A stretch of 64,000 nt of DNA from JABFRZ01 sp964631945 (GCA_964631945.1 CAZWAY010000022.1:17764-81763), one strand, 5' to 3'; positions 18,543 through 26,851 are shown, numbered from the stretch's first letter. Numbers and translations are program-made. Notes: generated by a model from the sequence alone, not told the origin.

Positions 18543-18572
18543 CCTTTGGCGGCGCTCTCGATCCGCCAAAGG
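18543..18572. promoter_or_regulatory. Perfect 10-bp inverted repeat upstream of the transporter operon
   Basis: CCTTTGGCGG, 10-bp spacer, CCGCCAAAGG, lying 83 bp before the pstS-like start codon and outside any gene. On the left it is preceded by a T-rich run (ATTTTCTTT), unusual in this GC-rich DNA. It could be an operator for a dimeric regulator, a transcript hairpin in the leader, or a terminator for the VOC gene. No known binding-site consensus is recognised. Confidence 0.5.
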
Positions 18573-18654
18573 CCTGCTTTCCGAGTTGTAGCGGTCTACG
18601 GCATGGCAATTGAGTTGCGCGGCTTCGCCCCGCCCTCGGCCGCGGAAGGAGCCC

Positions 18655-19500
18655 ATGAGGAAGAGCATCGCATTTGCCATTCTGCCCGTCATCGGGCTCG
18701 TCTACTTCGCCATCCCGAAGGCCGAGGCCGCGACCCGCACGCTGATCACGGGCGCCAGCACGATCGCCCCGATCCTGCAGAAGGTCGCCGAGCGCCTGGA
18801 GCAGCGCGACCCCAGCCTGCGCATCGAAGTCGAGACCGGAGGCACGGGCCGCGGGATCAAGGACACCCGGGAGGGGACCAACGACATCGGCATGGCGTCC
18901 CGGGACCTGACCGAAGAGGAGCAGAGGGACATCGATCCGGTCCTGATCGCCCACGACGGCGTGGCCCTGATCGTGCACGCCACGAACCCGATCGCAGAGC
19001 TGACGCGCGAGCAGGTCATCGCGCTCTACACGGGCGAGATCGACGACTGGAGCGGAGTCGGTGGTTCCCCGGGTGCCGTCACCGTGGTGAACAAGGCCGA
19101 AGGGCGCTCGACGCTCGAGGTCTTCGCGAATCACTTCGGGCTGAAGGCCGCCGACATCCAGGCGGACGTCGTCATCGGCGACAGCATCCAGGGCGTGCGC
19201 CTGGTTTCGGGTGACCCGCGAGCCATCGGCTACGTGAGCATCGGCGACGCGCAGCGCGCGGTCGAGGGCGGAGTTCCGATCCAGCTGCTGCGCTATCGCG
19301 GGATCGTGCCGTCGGTCGATTCGGTATCGGACGGGTCGTATCCCATCCGCCGCAGTCTGTACCTGCTCTTCCGCGGCGAGCCGGACCCCGTCGGCCGTCG
19401 GATTCTCGACTACATCGCCAGCGACGACGGCCAACAGCTCGTCCAGGAGCTCGGCTTCGTGCCCCTCGGCCAGGGCGCTTCGACGGGCTCGACCCAGTGA
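18655..19500 (+). CDS. PstS-like oxyanion-binding periplasmic protein
   Basis: 281 residues from ATG at 18655, six bases after a clean AAGGAG ribosome-binding site. Signal peptide MRKSIAFAILPVIGLVYFAI ends near KAEA. Typical PstS-family features: ITGASTIAPILQKVAERLE, VETGGTGRGIKDTREGTNDIGMASRDL and IAHDGVALIVHATNPI. PstS proteins bind phosphate and, less tightly, arsenate. It is followed by PstC, PstA and PstB homologues with start/stop overlaps and then by arseno-organic-type enzymes, so an arsenate preference is inferred from context, not from residues. Confidence 0.88.
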   Translation: MRKSIAFAILPVIGLVYFAIPKAEAATRTLITGASTIAPILQKVAERLEQRDPSLRIEVETGGTGRGIKDTREGTNDIGMASRDLTEEEQRDIDPVLIAHDGVALIVHATNPIAELTREQVIALYTGEIDDWSGVGGSPGAVTVVNKAEGRSTLEVFANHFGLKAADIQADVVIGDSIQGVRLVSGDPRAIGYVSIGDAQRAVEGGVPIQLLRYRGIVPSVDSVSDGSYPIRRSLYLLFRGEPDPVGRRILDYIASDDGQQLVQELGFVPLGQGASTGSTQ

Positions 19501-20372
19501 GCTGGGCCGCGACCAGCGTGCCCCGGCGCAGTCCGAGCGCGCAGCGGACGCGCGAGTTCCGGCCGGGCTGGGTCGCCGTGACCGTCCTCGGGCTCGCGGC
19601 CGCCCTGCTGGCGCCCGCGCTGTTCTTCTTCTTGCTGCTCGAGGGCGCCGCATTCCTCGTGGGGCCGGCGGCGAGCACGATCTTCTCCTTGGACTGGCAC
19701 CCGCGCGATGGGGTGTTCGGCTTTGCCCCGCTGCTGCTCGGGACGCTCTCGACCGCGTCGCTCGGGCTGCTCCTCGCCCTACCCGTCAGCCTCGGAGCCG
19801 CCGTCCACCTGCGCTTCCATGCCGGTCGTCGCGCGCGCCAGCTGCTCGAGACCGTGCTCGGGATCCTGGGCGGCACGCCCTCGGTGGTGTTCGGGCTGTT
19901 CGGGACCTTCTGGATCGTGCCGCGCCTCGGCGCCACGCTGCTGTCGGGCGTGCTGGTGCTGGCGATCATGATCACGCCCACGCTGGCCCTGCTCTCGCTC
20001 GGCGTGTTGCGCCAGGTGCCCGAGGACCTGCTGCGCGACGGCGCGCGCCTCGGACTCAGGCGCGACCAGTCGATCCTGCGTCTCGCGCTCGTGCGCGCCC
20101 GCCCGGGGATCCTGGCGGCCGCCGCGCTGGCGCTGGCACGGGCCCTGGGCGAGGCCCTGGCGGTCGAGATGGTGTGCGGCAACGTCCCCAACTTGCCGAC
20201 CAGCCTCACCACGCCGGTGCGCACGCTGACCACGACGCTGGTCCAGGAATTCGAGTACGCGCAGCAGACACACGCCCAGGCCCTGCACCTCGTGGCCCTG
20301 GCCGTGGTGATGCTCGCGGCCGCGGCCTGCGGGATCGGCCAGAGCCTGGCCCGGCGCGGAGCTCGCGCATGA
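19497..20372 (+). CDS. PstC-like ABC transporter permease
   Basis: 291 residues; GTG start overlaps the pstS-like stop by 4 nt. About six hydrophobic segments. The permease coupling region is visible around LRQVPEDLLRDGARLGLRRDQSILRLAL and ALALARALGEALAVEMVCGN, close to the PstC consensus (ALGEtmaV). It forms the inner-membrane channel with the PstA homologue. The N-terminus is shorter than in typical PstC, lacking the large periplasmic insertion. Confidence 0.9.
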   Translation: MSWAATSVPRRSPSAQRTREFRPGWVAVTVLGLAAALLAPALFFFLLLEGAAFLVGPAASTIFSLDWHPRDGVFGFAPLLLGTLSTASLGLLLALPVSLGAAVHLRFHAGRRARQLLETVLGILGGTPSVVFGLFGTFWIVPRLGATLLSGVLVLAIMITPTLALLSLGVLRQVPEDLLRDGARLGLRRDQSILRLALVRARPGILAAAALALARALGEALAVEMVCGNVPNLPTSLTTPVRTLTTTLVQEFEYAQQTHAQALHLVALAVVMLAAAACGIGQSLARRGARA

Positions 20373-21166
20373 AGCTCGCCGGCCAGCTCGCCAGCGCGCT
20401 CGTGCTCGCCTTCACGGCCCTGCTCGCCCTCGACTTGTTCGTGCGCGGCGCGCCGGAATGGTCGGCCGGATACCTCGTCCAGCCCACGCGCGAGAGCGGA
20501 ACGGCCGGGGGCATCGCCCCGGTCCTGCTCTCGACCCTGTTCGTGGTCCTGCTCGCGACCGTGACCGCCTTGCCGCTCGCGCTGTCCGCGGCCGTCCTGT
20601 CGGCCGAGGTCCTGGTGCGCCGGCCGCGCAGCGCGCGCGCCGTCGTGCGCTCGTTCGAGATCCTGGCCAGTGCGCCCTCGGTGGCCATCGGCCTGGTCGG
20701 CTGGACGATCTTCGGACGCTTCTTCGGCCTGGGGTTCTCGATCCTGAGCGGCGGTCTGACGCTGGCGGCCATGCTGGTCCCGATCCTCGCCGTGGCCTTC
20801 CACGCGGGTCTGGAGGCCGTGCCGCGCGCGGTGCGCTCGCAATCGCAGGCGCTGGGCGTGAGCCGCTGGAACACGCTGGTGCACCTCGTCCTGCCCGCCG
20901 CGCGTCCGGCGCTCCTGGCCGGGCTCGTGCTCGGATTCGGGCGCGCGACGGCCGAGACCGCGGTGCTCATCCTCACGTCCGGGATCTCCACGCGCATGCC
21001 GCACGACCTCTTCGATCCGGGCGCGACCCTGGCCGTACACGTCTACCACCTGGCGCGCAACGTCCCGGATGGCGAAGCACGCGCCTACGCCGCGGCCAGC
21101 GCGCTGTTCCTGGTCAACGTCGGCGTGCATCTCTCGCTCGCGCGCATGCGCAAGGAGCCGATCTGA
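20369..21166 (+). CDS. PstA-like ABC transporter permease
   Basis: 265 residues from ATG at 20369, overlapping the previous stop (ATGA). Hydrophobic throughout. Conserved elements are FEILASAPSVAIGLVGWTIFGRFF, AVPRAVRSQSQALGVSRWNTLVHLVLPAA and GFGRATAETAVLILTSG, which fit PstA-type permeases. Partner of the PstC-like protein; both would be driven by the PstB-like ATPase encoded next. Confidence 0.9.
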   Translation: MKLAGQLASALVLAFTALLALDLFVRGAPEWSAGYLVQPTRESGTAGGIAPVLLSTLFVVLLATVTALPLALSAAVLSAEVLVRRPRSARAVVRSFEILASAPSVAIGLVGWTIFGRFFGLGFSILSGGLTLAAMLVPILAVAFHAGLEAVPRAVRSQSQALGVSRWNTLVHLVLPAARPALLAGLVLGFGRATAETAVLILTSGISTRMPHDLFDPGATLAVHVYHLARNVPDGEARAYAAASALFLVNVGVHLSLARMRKEPI

Positions 21167-22023
21167 TGCTGCGCTTCAGGAACCTCCAGGTGCGCGGTTG
21201 TGGCGTGAACATCCTGCGCGACTTCGAGCTCGAGCTGCCCGACCGCGGCACGGCGGTCCTGCTGGGTCCTTCGGGCTGCGGCAAGACCACGCTGCTGCGC
21301 TGCACGATCCGCGAGGACGAGGAGGATCCCGACCTCGAGGTCGCGGGCACGGTCGAGCTGAACGGCATCGACCTGCGCGCCGGCTTCGTCTCGCTCACGG
21401 CCGTGCGCCAGAAGATCGGCTTGATCCCGCAGCGTGCGCTGGCCTTCCCGGGCACGACCTTCGAGAACGTCACCTTCGCGCTGCGGCATACGACGCGCCT
21501 GGCAGCGGACGAGATCGGGCGGCGCGCGCGCGCGGCGCTCGAGCAGGTCGGCCTGGAGGAGGCCCTGTACGGACGCGAGGCCGCCTGCCTGTCGGGCGGC
21601 CAGCTCAAGCGCCTGTCGATCGCGCGCACCGTGGCGCTCGAACCGGACGTGCTGCTGATGGACGAGCCCTCGAACGGTCTGGATCCCCTGGCGGTCGTTC
21701 GCCTCGAGCGCCTCATCAAGGGCCTGGCCGAGCAGCGCCTGGTCGTGGTGGTGACCCACGACCTGCACATGACGCGGCGCATCGCCGACGAAGTGCACTT
21801 CCTGTGGCCGTTCCAGGACGGCTGTCGCGTGGTCGAGTCGGGCGTGCCCGCCAAGGTGCTCGAGCTTCCCGCGCGACCCGAGACGCGCCTGTTCGTGCAG
21901 GCGGCCTGGAACGGAGCGGCGGCGCTGCACGAGCTCGAGCGCGGCTTCGAGGACTGCGAGGCCGAGGAGTGCATGCCGCGCCGACTGACCCTTTTGACCG
22001 ACGAGACCTCCTGCGGATGCTGA
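21166..22023 (+). CDS. PstB-like ABC transporter ATPase with Cys-rich C-terminal tail
   Basis: 285 residues; ATG at 21166 overlaps the previous stop (TGATG). Walker A GPSGCGKT at residues 34-41, signature LSGGQLKRLS, Walker B VLLMDEPSNG, switch His in VVVVTHDLHM. After the ATPase core there is an unusual extension of about 35 residues ending with Cys264, Cys269, Cys283 and Cys285 (C-x4-C and C-x-C). PstB normally stops before this. The cysteines could bind a soft metal or trivalent arsenic and tune transport; this is inference. Confidence 0.9.
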   Translation: MLRFRNLQVRGCGVNILRDFELELPDRGTAVLLGPSGCGKTTLLRCTIREDEEDPDLEVAGTVELNGIDLRAGFVSLTAVRQKIGLIPQRALAFPGTTFENVTFALRHTTRLAADEIGRRARAALEQVGLEEALYGREAACLSGGQLKRLSIARTVALEPDVLLMDEPSNGLDPLAVVRLERLIKGLAEQRLVVVVTHDLHMTRRIADEVHFLWPFQDGCRVVESGVPAKVLELPARPETRLFVQAAWNGAAALHELERGFEDCEAEECMPRRLTLLTDETSCGC

Positions 22024-22036
22024 AGGACGGATCACG

Positions 22037-23389
22037 ATGACGAGCAAGACCACGGGCACGAGCGTGCACACCCAGCCTGGATCCACGGCCGAAGCGCGGG
22101 CCGTCGAGAGCCTGCGTCGGCGCAATCCGGCGCCCTTCAGCGCGCGCATCCCCGGCTCGAAGTCCTACACGAATCGCGCGCTCGTGCTGGCCGCGGCGCG
22201 CCCGGGGACGACCGAGGTCGTCGGCGGGCTGGACTGCGACGACACGCGACGCCTGGCCGCGGCGCTGGCCAGCTTCGACGGGCTCGCGCTCGAGGCCACG
22301 CGCGACGGTTTCACCGTGCGCCGCACGCGCGAGGTCCTCGGCGCGCCGGCAACGGAGTTGCACATGGGCGCCGCGGGCACGCCCGCGCGCTTCATGCTGG
22401 CCTTCGCGGCCAGCGCGGAGGGAGCCACGGTCGTGACCGGTACGCCGCGCCTGTGCGAGCGTCCGATGGGCGACATCCTGAGCGCGCTGCGCGCGCTCGG
22501 CATCCGCTGCGAGTGCCTCGGGCAGGAGGGCTGCCTGCCCGTGCGCGTGCACGGCGGACGGCCGAGCACGCGCCACTGGCGCATCCACGGCGGGGTCTCC
22601 TCGCAGTTCACGAGCTCGCTGCTCCTGTACGCGGCCCAGCAGCCCGGCTCCGAGCCGGTCACGATCCAGCTCGAGGGCCACCAGGTGTCGCGGCCCTACG
22701 TCGAGATGACGCGCGCCCTGATGGGGCTGTGCGGGATCTCGGCCGAGCGTGTGCGCGAGGACGAGCTGCGGGTCGTGCCCGGGCGCCCGCGCGTCGAGCG
22801 CATCCCGGTCGAGGTCGACGCCAGCGGCATGTCCTACTTCCTGGCCGCCGCGGCGCTCACCGGCACCACGGTCGTGATCCCGGGCATCGGCGCGGGCTCG
22901 GCCCAGGGTGACGTCGGCCTGGCGCGGGCGCTCGAGCGCATGGGCTGCCAGGTCGCGCTCGGAGACGACCACATCCGCATCACCGGCGGCGAGCTGCACG
23001 GCATCGACATCGACATGGAGACCATGCCCGACGTGGTGCTCACGCTGGCCGCCGTCGCCGCCCGCGCCAGGGGCGTTACCCGCATCACGAACATCGCCAA
23101 CCTGCGCGTGAAGGAGTGCGATCGCATCCACGCGGCCGCGAACGAGCTCACCCGCCTCGGCGTCGAGGTGGTCGAGGGGCAGGACTCGCTCGAGATCCGA
23201 CCGTTCGGCACGCTCGTCCCGGCGCGCATCCACACCTACGACGACCACCGCGTGGCCATGGCGTTCAGCGTCCTCGGCCTGGTCCAGGAGGGCCTCGCCA
23301 TCGTGGATCCCGCCTGCGTGACCAAGTCGTTCCCGGGCTACTGGGAAGAGCTCACGCGCTTCACCCGCCACCACGACGGGGACTCCTGA
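22037..23389 (+). CDS. EPSP-synthase (AroA) homologue; candidate arsenoenolpyruvate synthase
   Basis: 450 residues. Enolpyruvyl-transferase signatures are intact: IPGSKSYTNRALVLAA (Lys42, Ser43, Arg47), Arg142 in CERP, VSSQ at 187-190, Asp261, NLRVKECDR at 355-363, DDHR at 402-405 and Lys430. These bind PEP and, in AroA, shikimate-3-phosphate. The loop equivalent to E. coli residues 94-101 reads AAGTPARF, replacing the usual Asn94, Met99 and Pro101. It lies between a Pst-like transporter and an iPGM homologue, not with aromatic-pathway genes. In the bisenarsan-type route an AroA paralogue joins arsenate to PEP; that role is proposed. A normal shikimate-pathway AroA is the alternative. Confidence 0.85.
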   Translation: MTSKTTGTSVHTQPGSTAEARAVESLRRRNPAPFSARIPGSKSYTNRALVLAAARPGTTEVVGGLDCDDTRRLAAALASFDGLALEATRDGFTVRRTREVLGAPATELHMGAAGTPARFMLAFAASAEGATVVTGTPRLCERPMGDILSALRALGIRCECLGQEGCLPVRVHGGRPSTRHWRIHGGVSSQFTSSLLLYAAQQPGSEPVTIQLEGHQVSRPYVEMTRALMGLCGISAERVREDELRVVPGRPRVERIPVEVDASGMSYFLAAAALTGTTVVIPGIGAGSAQGDVGLARALERMGCQVALGDDHIRITGGELHGIDIDMETMPDVVLTLAAVAARARGVTRITNIANLRVKECDRIHAAANELTRLGVEVVEGQDSLEIRPFGTLVPARIHTYDDHRVAMAFSVLGLVQEGLAIVDPACVTKSFPGYWEELTRFTRHHDGDS

Positions 23390-23397
23390 GGCCTCGC

Positions 23398-24861
23398 ATG
23401 ACACGGCGCGCGCTCCTGCTCGTCCTCGACGGCGCCGGCTGGCGCGAGGAGACCCACGGCAACGCCGTCACGCGTGAGACCCTCCCGACCCTGTTCGCGC
23501 GCATCGACGCGGGCGGCGTGGCCGTCCTGGCGGCTTCGGGCGAGGCCGTCGGGCTGGAACGCGGCCAGGTCGGGAACAGCGAGGCCGGGCACCTGACGAT
23601 CGGCGCGGGGCGGGTCGTCCCGGCGCTCACGCGCCGACTGCTCGAGGCCCACCAGAGCGGCAGCTGGGCCCGCGATCCGGCCTGGGGCCCGATCCGCGCG
23701 CTGGGGGTCGTGCACCTCGTCGGGCTCCTGTCCGACGCGGGCGTGCACGGCCTGGCGCGGACCCTCGTGCACGCGGCCGCGAGCGCCGCCGCCAACGGCG
23801 TGGGCGAGATCCACGTGCACCCGGTCCTGGACGGCGTCGATTCCCCGGCCGGCTCGGCCCCACGTCTCCTGGCCGAGCTGCGGCGCGAGCTCGCGCCCAT
23901 CCCGGGCGTGCGCCTCGGCGTCGTGCAGGGCCGCAAGCCCTTCTGCGACCGGGGCGGCGACCTCGGAGTGTCGCGCGTCTGTGCCGATGCCCTGCTCGGT
24001 CTGCGCGCGCTCGCTGCCTTCGACGACGCGCGCCTGGCGCACCATCTCGCCTCGGGCAACGAGTCGAGCTTCCCCGCGCAGCTCTGCCCCGGGGGCCGGA
24101 CCCTGAGGCCGGGCGAGCCCGTGCTGCACACCAGCCACCGCGCCGACCGCGCGCGCCAGATCGCCACGCTCTTGAGCGAGACACAGCCGCTCTTCGCCCT
24201 GGTCGAGCTGGGCAAGGGCATCCGCGTGCAGCACGTCTTCTTCCCCACCGCGCCGCTGACCCGGGGCTTGTTCTCGGAGCTCGCGCGCGCCGGGTGCGGC
24301 TCGCTGCGCATCGCCGAGAAGTGCAAGTTCCCGCACGTGACCTTCTTCCTGAACGGCTTCGATGCGGCGGCCGAGGGCCGCGGCATCTGCCTCGACTCGA
24401 TCCCCGAGGCCGAGATTCCGCGCCGACCCGAGATGTCCGCGGCGGCGGTCACGGACGAGATCGTGCGCGCGCTCGGCGATCCGGCGCAGCGCGCGGTCAT
24501 CGCCAACCTGGCCAATCTGGACCAGGTCGGGCACCTCGGCGACGTCGCGCTGGCGCGGCGCGCCGCCGCCACCGTCGATGCCTGCTATGCGCGCATCGCC
24601 GCGGCCGCCGAGACGCACGGCTGGACGCTGTTCGTCACCAGCGACCACGGCAACGCGGACACGCTCGTCGCGGACGACGGCGGCCCGTTCGGCTCCCACT
24701 CCCACAGCCCGGTGCCGTTCTTCTTCGCGCCGGCGCCAGGCCTGACGGCGAAATGGAGCGCAGGCGAGGGCTCGCTCGCCAACGTGGCCGCCACCTTCCT
24801 GGACGCCCTCGGGCTGGCGCGACCCGAATGGATGGAGCCGGCGCTGGCCAGCTTCACCTGA
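23398..24861 (+). CDS. Cofactor-independent phosphoglycerate mutase homologue; candidate arsenoenolpyruvate mutase (BsnN-like)
   Basis: 487 residues from ATG at 23398, 8 nt after the AroA-like stop. Alkaline-phosphatase-superfamily metal and nucleophile residues are kept: Asp11, Ser61 in GNSEAGHL, His141 and Asp145/Asp148 in VHPVLDGVD, RADRAR at 248-253, Lys308, Asp375/His379, Asp416/His417 in SDHGN and His434. The substrate-recognition stretch that in iPGM reads GRYYAMDRD..RW is changed to GRKPFCDRGGDLGVS, losing the Tyr-Tyr-Ala-Met and Arg-Trp elements. Bisenarsan work proposes that an iPGM homologue rearranges arsenoenolpyruvate to arsonopyruvate, forming the C-As bond. Plain glycolytic iPGM is the alternative but fits the context and residue loss less well. 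Confidence 0.85.
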   Translation: MTRRALLLVLDGAGWREETHGNAVTRETLPTLFARIDAGGVAVLAASGEAVGLERGQVGNSEAGHLTIGAGRVVPALTRRLLEAHQSGSWARDPAWGPIRALGVVHLVGLLSDAGVHGLARTLVHAAASAAANGVGEIHVHPVLDGVDSPAGSAPRLLAELRRELAPIPGVRLGVVQGRKPFCDRGGDLGVSRVCADALLGLRALAAFDDARLAHHLASGNESSFPAQLCPGGRTLRPGEPVLHTSHRADRARQIATLLSETQPLFALVELGKGIRVQHVFFPTAPLTRGLFSELARAGCGSLRIAEKCKFPHVTFFLNGFDAAAEGRGICLDSIPEAEIPRRPEMSAAAVTDEIVRALGDPAQRAVIANLANLDQVGHLGDVALARRAAATVDACYARIAAAAETHGWTLFVTSDHGNADTLVADDGGPFGSHSHSPVPFFFAPAPGLTAKWSAGEGSLANVAATFLDALGLARPEWMEPALASFT

Positions 24862-24967
24862 GCGGGGCGCGGGGTTGGAGCTCGGCGCCGTCGCGCCCTA
24901 CCCTCCCGTCTCGTTCGCCTTCGCGCTTCCGTCCCGCACCCACGCCCGCCGCTCGGGAACCTCGACC

Positions 24968-26107
24968 TTGATCCGCTCCAACGAAGTCGTCCAGCTCTTC
25001 CGCCAGGCCGGGTTCCAGCTCTTCACCGGCGTGCCGTGCTCCTACCTGACGCCGCTGATCGATTCGGTCATCGACTCGGCGGACATCCGCTACGTCGGTG
25101 CGGCCAACGAGGGCGAGGCCGTGGCCATCGCGGCCGGCGCGCGCCTCGGCGGGCAGGGCGCGGTGGTCCTGTTCCAGAACTCGGGCCTCGGCAACGCGGT
25201 CAACCCGCTGACCTCGCTGGCGCACCCGTTCCGCCTGCCGGTGCTGGTGGTGACGACCTGGCGCGGCGAGCCGGGCGGCGAGCCCGACGAGCCACAGCAC
25301 GAGGTGATGGGCGAGATCACGCCGCGTCTGCTGGAGCTGATGCGCATCCCCTGGGAGCTCTTCCCGGACGCGCCGGGCACGCTCGCGGCCGCGCTCGCGC
25401 GCGCCACGAGCTACATGCGCGAGGAGCGCTTGCCCTACGCCTTGGTGCTGCAGAAGGGCTCGGTCGAGGCCGCGGCCACCGGCCGGCACCGCACGGCCGA
25501 GCGCGCCGTCGCGGGCGAGGTGCGCGGCGCGTTCGGGACGCGCCTGGATCCCGACCAGGCCCTGCGCGCGGTCGTCGCCGGGCTCTCGGGCTCGGACGTC
25601 GTGATCGCGACCACCGGCTACACGGGGCGCGCGCTGTATGCCGTCGGCGACCGTCCGAACCAGCTCTACGTGGTGGGCTCGATGGGCTGCGCCTCGAGCC
25701 TGGGCCTCGGGCTCGCGCTGGCGCAACCCGCGCGGCGCGTGCTGGTGCTCGACGGCGACGGGGCCGCGCTGATGCACCTCGGCGCCCTGGCGATCCTCGG
25801 CCACGAGCGTCCGCCGAACCTCGTGCACGTCCTGCTCGACAACGGCGTGCACGATTCGACCGGAGCCCAGGCGACCGTCGCGCCCGCGGTCGATCTGGCC
25901 GGGGTGGCCTTGGCCTGCGGCTACGCCGAGGTGCGCCGCATCGCGGACGCGGCCGAACTCACCCAGGCCGTGCGCGCCGCGCGGCGCGGGCCATCCTTCC
26001 TGCACGTGCGCACCGAGCCGCGCGCCGACCGCAAGCTGCCGCGGCCCGAGGAGACCCCGGCCGAGGTCGCGGCGCGCTTCACGGGCTGGCTGCGGGCCAA
26101 TCCCTGA
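24968..26107 (+). CDS. Phosphonopyruvate-decarboxylase homologue (ThDP enzyme); candidate arsonopyruvate decarboxylase
   Basis: 379 residues from a TTG at 24968 (reads MIRSNEVVQLFRQAGFQLFT), chosen because homologues begin at this point; an in-frame TTG at 24875 would add 31 unrelated residues. The N-terminal Pyr domain has the catalytic Glu48 in AANEGEAVAIAAG. The ThDP/Mg motif GDGAALMH starts at residue 263 and closes with DNG at 291-293. The single-chain layout matches Ppd/Fom2-type phosphonopyruvate decarboxylase, with sulfopyruvate decarboxylase as the nearest alternative. With no PEP phosphomutase nearby, arsonopyruvate to arsonoacetaldehyde is the proposed reaction. Last gene of the operon. 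Confidence 0.85.
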   Translation: MIRSNEVVQLFRQAGFQLFTGVPCSYLTPLIDSVIDSADIRYVGAANEGEAVAIAAGARLGGQGAVVLFQNSGLGNAVNPLTSLAHPFRLPVLVVTTWRGEPGGEPDEPQHEVMGEITPRLLELMRIPWELFPDAPGTLAAALARATSYMREERLPYALVLQKGSVEAAATGRHRTAERAVAGEVRGAFGTRLDPDQALRAVVAGLSGSDVVIATTGYTGRALYAVGDRPNQLYVVGSMGCASSLGLGLALAQPARRVLVLDGDGAALMHLGALAILGHERPPNLVHVLLDNGVHDSTGAQATVAPAVDLAGVALACGYAEVRRIADAAELTQAVRAARRGPSFLHVRTEPRADRKLPRPEETPAEVAARFTGWLRANP

Positions 26108-26119
26108 CGCGCGCGCGGC

Positions 26120-26788
26120 TCAGGCCCGCAGCGCCAGGCACATGCGGATCTCGGGCTTGGTGGTGGCCATGTCCTTGAGCCGCAGGATCGCGCGGTAGTG
26201 CAGCAAGCGTGCGGCCGGAGCCTCGCGCCGAGCCAGCACGAAGCCGATGGTCTGCCAGGAGAGCACCAGCCCCTCGCGCAGCACGAAGGCCACGCGCTGC
26301 GTCGCCGGTAGGCGCGGCAGCGAGCGGCGCAGGAAGTCGCGGCCGGCGGGCGAGAGCGTGCGCGGCTCGCGCTCCTCGCCGCCCTCCGGTTCCTCCTCCA
26401 CGCGCGTGCCCGGACGCTCGCGCTCCTGGCGCAGGGCCCGGCGCACCTGATTGCGCGCGATCGAGGCGAACCAGTAGCGGAACCCGAGGTAGTTGCCGGC
26501 GCGCAGCGAGCCGATCTCGCGCAGCACCGCGATCAGCGCGTCCGCGAAGACGTCGTCGGCCGACAGGTGCAGCCGCGTCGCGCGTCCGAGCACGCCGGCC
26601 GCCGCGGCGCGCAGGTCATCGCTGGCGAGCTCGAGCAGGTTCCCGAGCGCTTCGGCGTCACCGCCGCGCGCGGACTGCAGGAGCTGATCCCAATCGGCTC
26701 GAAACAAGCACCCCCCTCGACGCCCAGCAGAAACCGGGCTCCGGATCTCGTCAAGGCTCCGGGCACCGTCTTTTCCGCGGGTCGGCAC
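26120..26788 (-). CDS. ECF-type RNA polymerase sigma factor
   Basis: Up to 222 residues; a TTG at 26707 (LFRADWDQLLQSARGGDAEAL) preceded by a G-rich stretch may be the true start, giving 195. Sigma region 2 spans SARGGDAEALGNLLELASDD to YWFASIARNQVRRALRQE; region 4 spans LPRLPATQRVAFVLREGLVLSWQTIGFVL. The linker is rich in Glu and Arg. No anti-sigma gene is adjacent; the DoxX gene upstream ends 64 bp away. It converges on the decarboxylase gene with only 12 bp between. Confidence 0.82.
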   Translation of the reverse strand: MPTRGKDGARSLDEIRSPVSAGRRGGCLFRADWDQLLQSARGGDAEALGNLLELASDDLRAAAAGVLGRATRLHLSADDVFADALIAVLREIGSLRAGNYLGFRYWFASIARNQVRRALRQERERPGTRVEEEPEGGEEREPRTLSPAGRDFLRRSLPRLPATQRVAFVLREGLVLSWQTIGFVLARREAPAARLLHYRAILRLKDMATTKPEIRMCLALRA

Positions 26789-26851
26789 GCGTGCGTGGCG
26801 CCCAGGTTTCCGCGAGTTTCTTCGTACAGCGCGCCAGGGCCGGCGCGGCGG

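Noticed and set aside
22021..22041. A second possible Sec codon at the end of the PstB-like gene (SCGC followed by TGA)
   Set aside because: Only five codons follow before another TGA, no suitable hairpin lies 16-37 nt downstream, and the next gene starts at once; a normal stop is far more likely.
22037..26107. Reading the AroA/iPGM/Ppd set as a phosphonate cluster
   Set aside because: No PEP phosphomutase (its EDK-type active-site motif) is encoded in the window; the ArsI/CadI-type neighbour and the AroA plus iPGM pairing fit the arsenic route better. Not fully excluded because genes could be unlinked.
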